A stretch of 23,715 nucleotides of DNA, from positions 1 to 23,715 of the IMG/VR virus record IMGVR_UViG_3300014720_000187. One strand, 5' to 3'. A program made the position numbers and the translations under genes. Below, one piece after another: positions 20,188 through 23,715 of this stretch. Source of the stretch: a virus. The notes below the pieces were generated by a model. It saw only the letters and a list, made by a program, of their open reading frames with translations, searched no databases and was not told the DNA's origin. Position 1 is the stretch's first letter. Every line of letters starts with the position of its first letter.

Positions 20188-20883
20188 GTGATAATATATC
20201 AAGTAACACCCTGTAGACTTTATCCAGATATTTTAAAGAACATCTTATCTTCTATAAGAATAGAATCTTTAGATTTTCATTATCCATTTGATTTAAAAAA
20301 CGATAATGATTATACAAATCCAAACAATATCATGAAATCTATACCAAAGACTTTTAAACATTTAAGATTTGATGGATTTTTATATGGATCTTTTAATAGT
20401 TTACATTTAAATAAAAATGAACAAGACTTTGTTTTTACTATAATAAACGATCCAGTAGATCATATATATGAAATCTATGCTTATTGGAATTTCGTTAAAT
20501 ACATAGAAGATCGTCATCCATCTTCAAATATTTGGCAACATAAAATGGGAATAGAATTAATAAAAATTAAAAATTTTTTATCAATTGAAGAATATATAGA
20601 TTCAATTTTAGAACAAAAAGAAATATCTATAAAATATAAAGACGTAGAATATCAAGTAACGAAAGAGATTATTTTTGGATATAAGCGCTCAAACTTTAAT
20701 TATATAGGTACACTTTCAAATTTAGATAAAACTATGGAAAAATTAAGTGAAATTTTTAATTCTAAAATATTAAATTTGAAAAAACCATACTACATTAATG
20801 CTTATAATGGAGTTTATTACAGGAAAGACGATTTAAAAAAAATATTTGAAGAACAGATTGATTTTTATAATAGCTTAAAATAA
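20188..20883 (+). CDS. Sulfotransferase-like protein, degenerate
   Basis: 231 aa, GTG start. The block DFVFTIINDPVDHIYEIYAYW (80-100) has the spacing of the sulfotransferase PAPS 3'-phosphate site (FxFxxxRdPxxRxxSxY), with Asn for the first Arg and Glu for the usual Ser; NYIGTLSNLDKTMEKLSEIF (171-190) matches the family's later IGxxExLxxxLxxL block. The N-terminal phosphosulfate loop (P-K-x-G-x-T/S) is not evident. It may be an inactive or divergent member, or a look-alike. If real, it would sulfate a sugar or surface polymer. No signal peptide. Neighbours are structural and DUF6065-type genes. Confidence 0.5.
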   Translation: MIIYQVTPCRLYPDILKNILSSIRIESLDFHYPFDLKNDNDYTNPNNIMKSIPKTFKHLRFDGFLYGSFNSLHLNKNEQDFVFTIINDPVDHIYEIYAYWNFVKYIEDRHPSSNIWQHKMGIELIKIKNFLSIEEYIDSILEQKEISIKYKDVEYQVTKEIIFGYKRSNFNYIGTLSNLDKTMEKLSEIFNSKILNLKKPYYINAYNGVYYRKDDLKKIFEEQIDFYNSLK

Positions 20884-20885
20884 TA

Positions 20886-20914
20886 TTGACTTTTTGTTAT
20901 TACTATGTAAAAAT
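20886..20914 (+). promoter_or_regulatory. Possible sigma70-type promoter for the DUF6065-like gene
   Basis: TTGACT (20886-20891), 17-bp spacer, AAAAAT (20909-20914), 8 nt to the ATG at 20923. The -35 is good, the -10 poor. Confidence 0.45.
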
Positions 20915-20922
20915 TATAGGAT

Positions 20923-21711
20923 ATGAACCCTATTACTCAAGAGCATAAACTTGATGAAAAAAATTCATATATAAAAGAAGATTTAAATATAAAAGCATGG
21001 TTTTTATACACAAACCATTATGATGTTGAATACTATAAAAAGTTTATCATACCCGCTAAAGCCAAGAGAGAATGGATGGATCAGGAACATACAAAATATG
21101 CATATAATTGTATTCCATTAGTTTCTGCAAATTCTTTAGGATGGTGGATCTTAAATTCTCAAGATATTAAAGTTAAATGGAATGGAGGGAATAATTTAGC
21201 AGATGTTGAGATTGAAGATAATACCTCAACGAGAAATTATAAACTTGTTGCTAGTCATTTTGGCTCTGGCATATTAACATTTAGCATACCAATCGTATTT
21301 GAAACGCCACCAGGATGGGGATTGATTGTAAATGGCCCATCAAATTATTATATAGATGGTTTATACCCACTTGAAGGAATAGTAGAAACAAATTGGTCGC
21401 CTTTTACATTTACCATGAATTATAAAATAACTCGACCAAACCATGAAATACACATACCATTTAAAATGCCAATCTGTAGAATAATCCCAATCCCATTAAA
21501 TTTAAATGAAAAAACTAGGATAATTTTAAAACCTATTGATAAAAATAAAGAACTAGATACAAGGCAAAGAGAATGGCATGACGAAAGAAGAAAGCATTTA
21601 GATGAAGAAAAACCAGGAAGGATGTTCCACTATAGAGATGGCATAGATGTTAGAGGATGTCCATTCAAAGGCTTTCATAAAATGTTTTATAAATATAAAG
21701 AAATAGAGTAA
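20923..21711 (+). CDS. DUF6065-family protein
   Basis: 262 aa. Diagnostic blocks as I know the family: YNCIPLVSANSLGWWI (108-ish region of the first half), VKWNGG, HFGSGILTFSIPIVFETPPGW, LIVNGPSNY, LEGIVETNWSPFTFTMNYKI and IPFKMPICRIIPIP. These form a beta-sandwich-like protein of unknown function found in bacteria and phages, often near sugar or surface-modification genes. A charged C-terminal helix (TRQREWHDERRKHLDEE) and a final GCPFKGFHK follow. A distant relative lies at 22356. No signal peptide or catalytic motif visible. Confidence 0.72.
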   Translation: MNPITQEHKLDEKNSYIKEDLNIKAWFLYTNHYDVEYYKKFIIPAKAKREWMDQEHTKYAYNCIPLVSANSLGWWILNSQDIKVKWNGGNNLADVEIEDNTSTRNYKLVASHFGSGILTFSIPIVFETPPGWGLIVNGPSNYYIDGLYPLEGIVETNWSPFTFTMNYKITRPNHEIHIPFKMPICRIIPIPLNLNEKTRIILKPIDKNKELDTRQREWHDERRKHLDEEKPGRMFHYRDGIDVRGCPFKGFHKMFYKYKEIE

Positions 21712-21717
21712 GTGTAA
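21711..21717 (+). promoter_or_regulatory. RGTGTAA-class box before the 69 aa gene
   Basis: An exact AGTGTAA directly after the upstream stop, 7 nt before the GTG at 21725. Confidence 0.5.
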
Positions 21718-21724
21718 CTTGTTA

Positions 21725-21934
21725 GTGAACAATAAAGAAGAAGTCCTAGCCATATGCTCCGAATTTACAGAAGAATATGGATTCAATATAGAAGAAGAAG
21801 ATACCCTAGTCGTATATATTAAAAGTGAATATCTTAATGAATTAAGGAGAATGCTTGAAAAGCAAAACTATAAAATACATTCATATCAAGTATATGGCGA
21901 CGAAATGTTAGCATATTTTATACCAAATAATTAA
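21725..21934 (+). CDS. Small alpha/beta protein, paralogue of the gene at 18345
   Basis: 69 aa from the GTG at 21725 (a TTG at 21719 would add two residues but leaves only 1 nt behind the AGTGTAA box). Sequence pattern AICSEFTEEYGFNIEEEDTL, VVYIKSEYLNELRRMLEKQNYKIHSYQ, then a final strand MLAYFIPNN. Shares AIC-x-EF and YLxxLxxxLxxxNYKIxS with the 68 aa product at 18345. Acidic first half; no catalytic residues evident. Function unknown. Confidence 0.65.
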   Translation: MNNKEEVLAICSEFTEEYGFNIEEEDTLVVYIKSEYLNELRRMLEKQNYKIHSYQVYGDEMLAYFIPNN

Positions 21935-21935
21935 A

Positions 21936-21964
21936 TTGACTTTTTAATATATATTTATTAAAAT
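21936..21964 (+). promoter_or_regulatory. Sigma70-type promoter for the 21971 operon
   Basis: TTGACT (21936-21941), 17-bp spacer, TAAAAT (21959-21964), 6 nt to the ATG at 21971. No Shine-Dalgarno in the gap. Confidence 0.75.
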
Positions 21965-21970
21965 ATATAT

Positions 21971-22156
21971 ATGAGGATTTTATTATCTAAATTTTTATAC
22001 CATATTGGCGACTTTATAAGCAGAACAATTATGGTATACGGAGATGGATATGGATATTCAATATATAGAAAATTAATGCTTTGGAGTTGCGATTTAGATA
22101 AAGAAGGAAAAATTTGGAAATATGTAAAAAATAAAAAGGAGACTAAAAGAAAATGA
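21971..22156 (+). CDS. Small conserved-type phage protein, 61 aa
   Basis: MRILLSKFLYHIGDFISRTI ... SIYRKLMLWSCDLDKEGKIWKYV. The pattern LLYxIGDxxSR ... xxYxKLMLWSxDLDxxGxIWxxV is one I associate with small uncharacterised proteins of large phages and metagenomic viruses; function unknown. The N-terminal amphipathic segment may touch a membrane. First gene of a tightly packed operon reaching the window end; overlaps the next gene by 4 bp (ATGA). Confidence 0.7.
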   Translation: MRILLSKFLYHIGDFISRTIMVYGDGYGYSIYRKLMLWSCDLDKEGKIWKYVKNKKETKRK

Positions 22157-22356
22157 TAAGCATAAAAGATATTTCGAATCTTAAACTTTCAAAAAAGCAA
22201 AGAAAAAAACTACTTGCAAAAGGTAAACTTAGAGACCCATTCGAAATATGGGTTGATCACCATAATCATAAACTTGAAATTATAAGAACTTGTGCTAGCT
22301 TTATAGGAGCCATAGTGTCTTCGATTGTTATGCTTAAAGTTTTTGGCATTTTATAA
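22153..22356 (+). CDS. Small basic protein with C-terminal membrane helix
   Basis: 67 aa: a lysine-rich N-terminus (LKLSKKQRKKLLAKGKLRDPFE), a short middle (IWVDHHNHKLEIIRT), and one hydrophobic segment to the end (CASFIGAIVSSIVMLKVFGIL). Tail-anchored layout. Shine-Dalgarno AAGGAG about 14 nt upstream of the ATG. No family recognised. The stop overlaps the next ATG by 1 nt (TAATG). Confidence 0.65.
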   Translation: MISIKDISNLKLSKKQRKKLLAKGKLRDPFEIWVDHHNHKLEIIRTCASFIGAIVSSIVMLKVFGIL

Positions 22357-23087
22357 TGACAAAAAAAATATATTATAACTATGGGATATCCGAAACGAAT
22401 GATAATGGTTTAGAACCATTTCCAGATGATTTTTTTTCTGGTGAATTAAGAAAAGCTTCAAGTGAAATAAATGAAATATACGAGCATTCAAAATGTCCAT
22501 CTGTTTTAGAGTGGTATAAAAATACTTGGATTGTCGAAATGCCATTCGATTTAGAAATAAATTATGATTTATCTCAAAAAAAAGTGGAGGTAATAAAGCC
22601 AGAAAGAACAAAAGAAATATTTAACTCAGAATTTTTAAAAGTACACGAGTCATATCTAAAAAACGATGGTATACTAGAATTGCAACTTATATACTTTTAT
22701 TTGTTTTGGACAAATCAAAAAGATATATGGGTAGAAATATCTCATCATCCTGCTCTTTGTAGACTCGGTATAGAATTAATTCCAGGAACTTTTCCAGTAT
22801 CAAGCTGGACGAGACCATTGAATTTCGCTTTTAAGATATCTAATACAGAAAACAAACGTATATATATTCCTAAAAATATGCCAATATATTATATAAAATT
22901 TTATTCAAAATATGGAGGCATGAATATTAATTTTTCATTAGAAAAAAGATATCCATCTGAAGACGTTCTTAAGAGATGGAATAAAGAAGGGCTTATAAAA
23001 TATTTTAATTCAAGAGACTCTTGGAATTTTTTAAAGAATAGAGAGCTAAATGCAAATAAATGTCCATTTAGTTTTTTTAATAAATGA
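22356..23087 (+). CDS. DUF6065-related protein of unknown function
   Basis: 243 aa. Blocks: CPSVLEWYKNTWIVEMPFDLEINYD (48-72), then WVEISHHPALCRLGIELIPGTFPVSSWTRPLNFAFKI and RIYIPKNMPIYYIKFY. The second part lines up with the gene at 20923 (G-x-x-x-x-x-W-x-P-x-x-F-x-x-x-I ... IHIPFKMPICRIIPI), and both end in a Cys-Pro-Phe motif (GCPFKGF versus KCPFSFF). So it is a divergent relative, probably the same beta-sandwich fold. No catalytic motif, signal peptide or membrane segment. Overlaps the next gene by 4 bp. Confidence 0.65.
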   Translation: MTKKIYYNYGISETNDNGLEPFPDDFFSGELRKASSEINEIYEHSKCPSVLEWYKNTWIVEMPFDLEINYDLSQKKVEVIKPERTKEIFNSEFLKVHESYLKNDGILELQLIYFYLFWTNQKDIWVEISHHPALCRLGIELIPGTFPVSSWTRPLNFAFKISNTENKRIYIPKNMPIYYIKFYSKYGGMNINFSLEKRYPSEDVLKRWNKEGLIKYFNSRDSWNFLKNRELNANKCPFSFFNK

Positions 23088-23686
23088 AACCAATTACCTT
23101 AACAATCATTAATGGATCTATTGGCGGAAAAAATGGAAATACTGCATCCTTAATTAAAAAAATTAGAAAAAAGATAAATAAGATTGATCCAAATATAAAA
23201 ATTAAAATCTTGCATCTTCATAAAGATTTCTTCTGGCCGAAAGTAAGGCATATAATTAAAGAAAGCGATGCTTTAATTTTTTGCACAGGAACATATTGGG
23301 ATTCTTGGGGATCTAATATGCAACAACTTTTTGAAAAGATGACAGAAATTGAGGGCAAAAAACACTTGCTTGGCAAACCAGCAGGAGTAATTGTAACCAT
23401 GCACTCTGTTGGCGGTAAAGAAGTAGCGTCTAGGATGCAAGGCGTTCTTTGTTCTATGGGGTGTGTTCTACCACCATTTTCTGCTTTTGCTTATAGTTAT
23501 GCAGATCATGTGGCGCATCAGTCTAGATATCTTGGTAAAAAATTACTTGACGATGTATGGCATATTGAAGATCTGCAAGCATTTCTTTCAAATATCATAA
23601 ATTATTCAAAAGGTGAAAAAATTTGGCAAGTTTGGGATTATCTTGATACTGAAGCTTATAATCCTACATCTGTTTGGTTAAAATGA
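23084..23686 (+). CDS. Flavodoxin-fold NAD(P)H-dependent FMN reductase-like protein
   Basis: 200 aa. N-terminal strand plus phosphate-binding loop LTIINGSIGGKNGNTASL (6-23) as in NADPH-dependent FMN reductases; DALIFCTGTYWDSWGSNMQQLFEKM (about 63-87) is the second FMN-contact block, followed by KPAGVIVTMHSVGGKEVASRMQGVL and SMGCVLPPFSAFAY, the dimer and isoalloxazine region. It likely binds FMN and reduces flavin, quinone or another acceptor. The partner in this phage is unknown. Overlaps neighbours at both ends by 4 bp (ATGA), so it is translated together with the DUF6065-related gene and the epimerase start. Confidence 0.78.
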   Translation: MKPITLTIINGSIGGKNGNTASLIKKIRKKINKIDPNIKIKILHLHKDFFWPKVRHIIKESDALIFCTGTYWDSWGSNMQQLFEKMTEIEGKKHLLGKPAGVIVTMHSVGGKEVASRMQGVLCSMGCVLPPFSAFAYSYADHVAHQSRYLGKKLLDDVWHIEDLQAFLSNIINYSKGEKIWQVWDYLDTEAYNPTSVWLK

Positions 23687-23715
23687 ATATATTAGTTACT
23701 GGATCTGAAGGGTAC
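23683..23715 (+). CDS. NAD-dependent epimerase/dehydratase (SDR), truncated at window end
   Basis: Only 11 codons: MNILVTGSEGY. The strand plus VTGSEGY is the start of the Rossmann GxxGxxG motif of extended SDR nucleotide-sugar epimerases. The ATG overlaps the upstream stop (ATGA). The call rests on a short motif. Confidence 0.55.
   Translation, partial: MNILVTGSEGY

Noticed and set aside
1-23715. CRISPR arrays, transposases, integrase or attachment sites
   Set aside because: No regularly spaced repeats, transposase or integrase motifs or terminal inverted repeats were seen.

Overview
This window is a piece of a large, AT-rich tailed-phage (Caudoviricetes) genome. It mixes virion-type proteins, a phage-type nucleotide-metabolism set (class Ia ribonucleotide reductase, dNMP kinase, dCMP deaminase-like enzyme, GMP reductase-like enzyme, adenylosuccinate synthetase), a small sigma-like factor, a glycosyltransferase, two tail-tip-type peptidases, a group I intron and a phage-borne tmRNA. 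TGG encodes Trp and TGA is used only as a stop, so the genetic code is standard. Several perfect or near-perfect TTGACA-N17-TATAAT promoters suggest a host with a conventional primary sigma factor. The host itself cannot be named from this sequence.

Layout. (1) 1-2735: nrdA (5' end outside the window) and nrdB. (2) 2747-6938: small and structural-type genes on + (an unknown 66 aa protein, a holin/XhlA-like membrane protein, an unknown 171 aa protein), a virion-type gene on - (3873-4451), and an ORF-less td-like group I intron at about 4490-4804 in front of a 512 aa structural-type gene and a Cys-rich gene. (3) 6955-9907, minus strand: dNMP kinase, sigma-like factor, a DUF736-like protein, a GT4 glycosyltransferase and a degenerate FmdB-like protein. 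(4) 10028-11665: dCMP deaminase-like enzyme and overlapping small genes, including a secreted protein with three 23-residue repeats and a CPFC-motif membrane protein. (5) 11722-16071: cupin, GMP reductase-like enzyme, two tandem JAB/NlpC-P60 peptidases and a class III aminotransferase. (6) 16103-17539: two small proteins and purA, then a tmRNA on the minus strand (17543-17931). (7) 18001-23715: small ORFs, structural genes, a sulfotransferase-like protein, two related DUF6065-type proteins, a flavodoxin-fold reductase and the first codons of an epimerase/dehydratase.

How it fits together. RNR, dNMP kinase, dCMP deaminase, GMP reductase and PurA would push host nucleotides toward dNTPs. The GuaC-like plus PurA pair would specifically turn guanine nucleotides into adenine nucleotides, which suits an AT-rich genome.

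Two promoter classes are visible. Metabolic genes and the tmRNA follow sigma70-type TTGAnn-N17-TAnnAT boxes. Structural-type and several small genes follow a different 7-mer, RGTGTAA, placed about 8 nt before the start codon. In both classes the -10-like box lies only 4-11 nt before the start codon, so first genes of operons probably have leaderless or near-leaderless mRNAs, whereas some internal genes carry Shine-Dalgarno sites. The sigma-like factor encoded at 8761-9345 is the natural candidate to read RGTGTAA.
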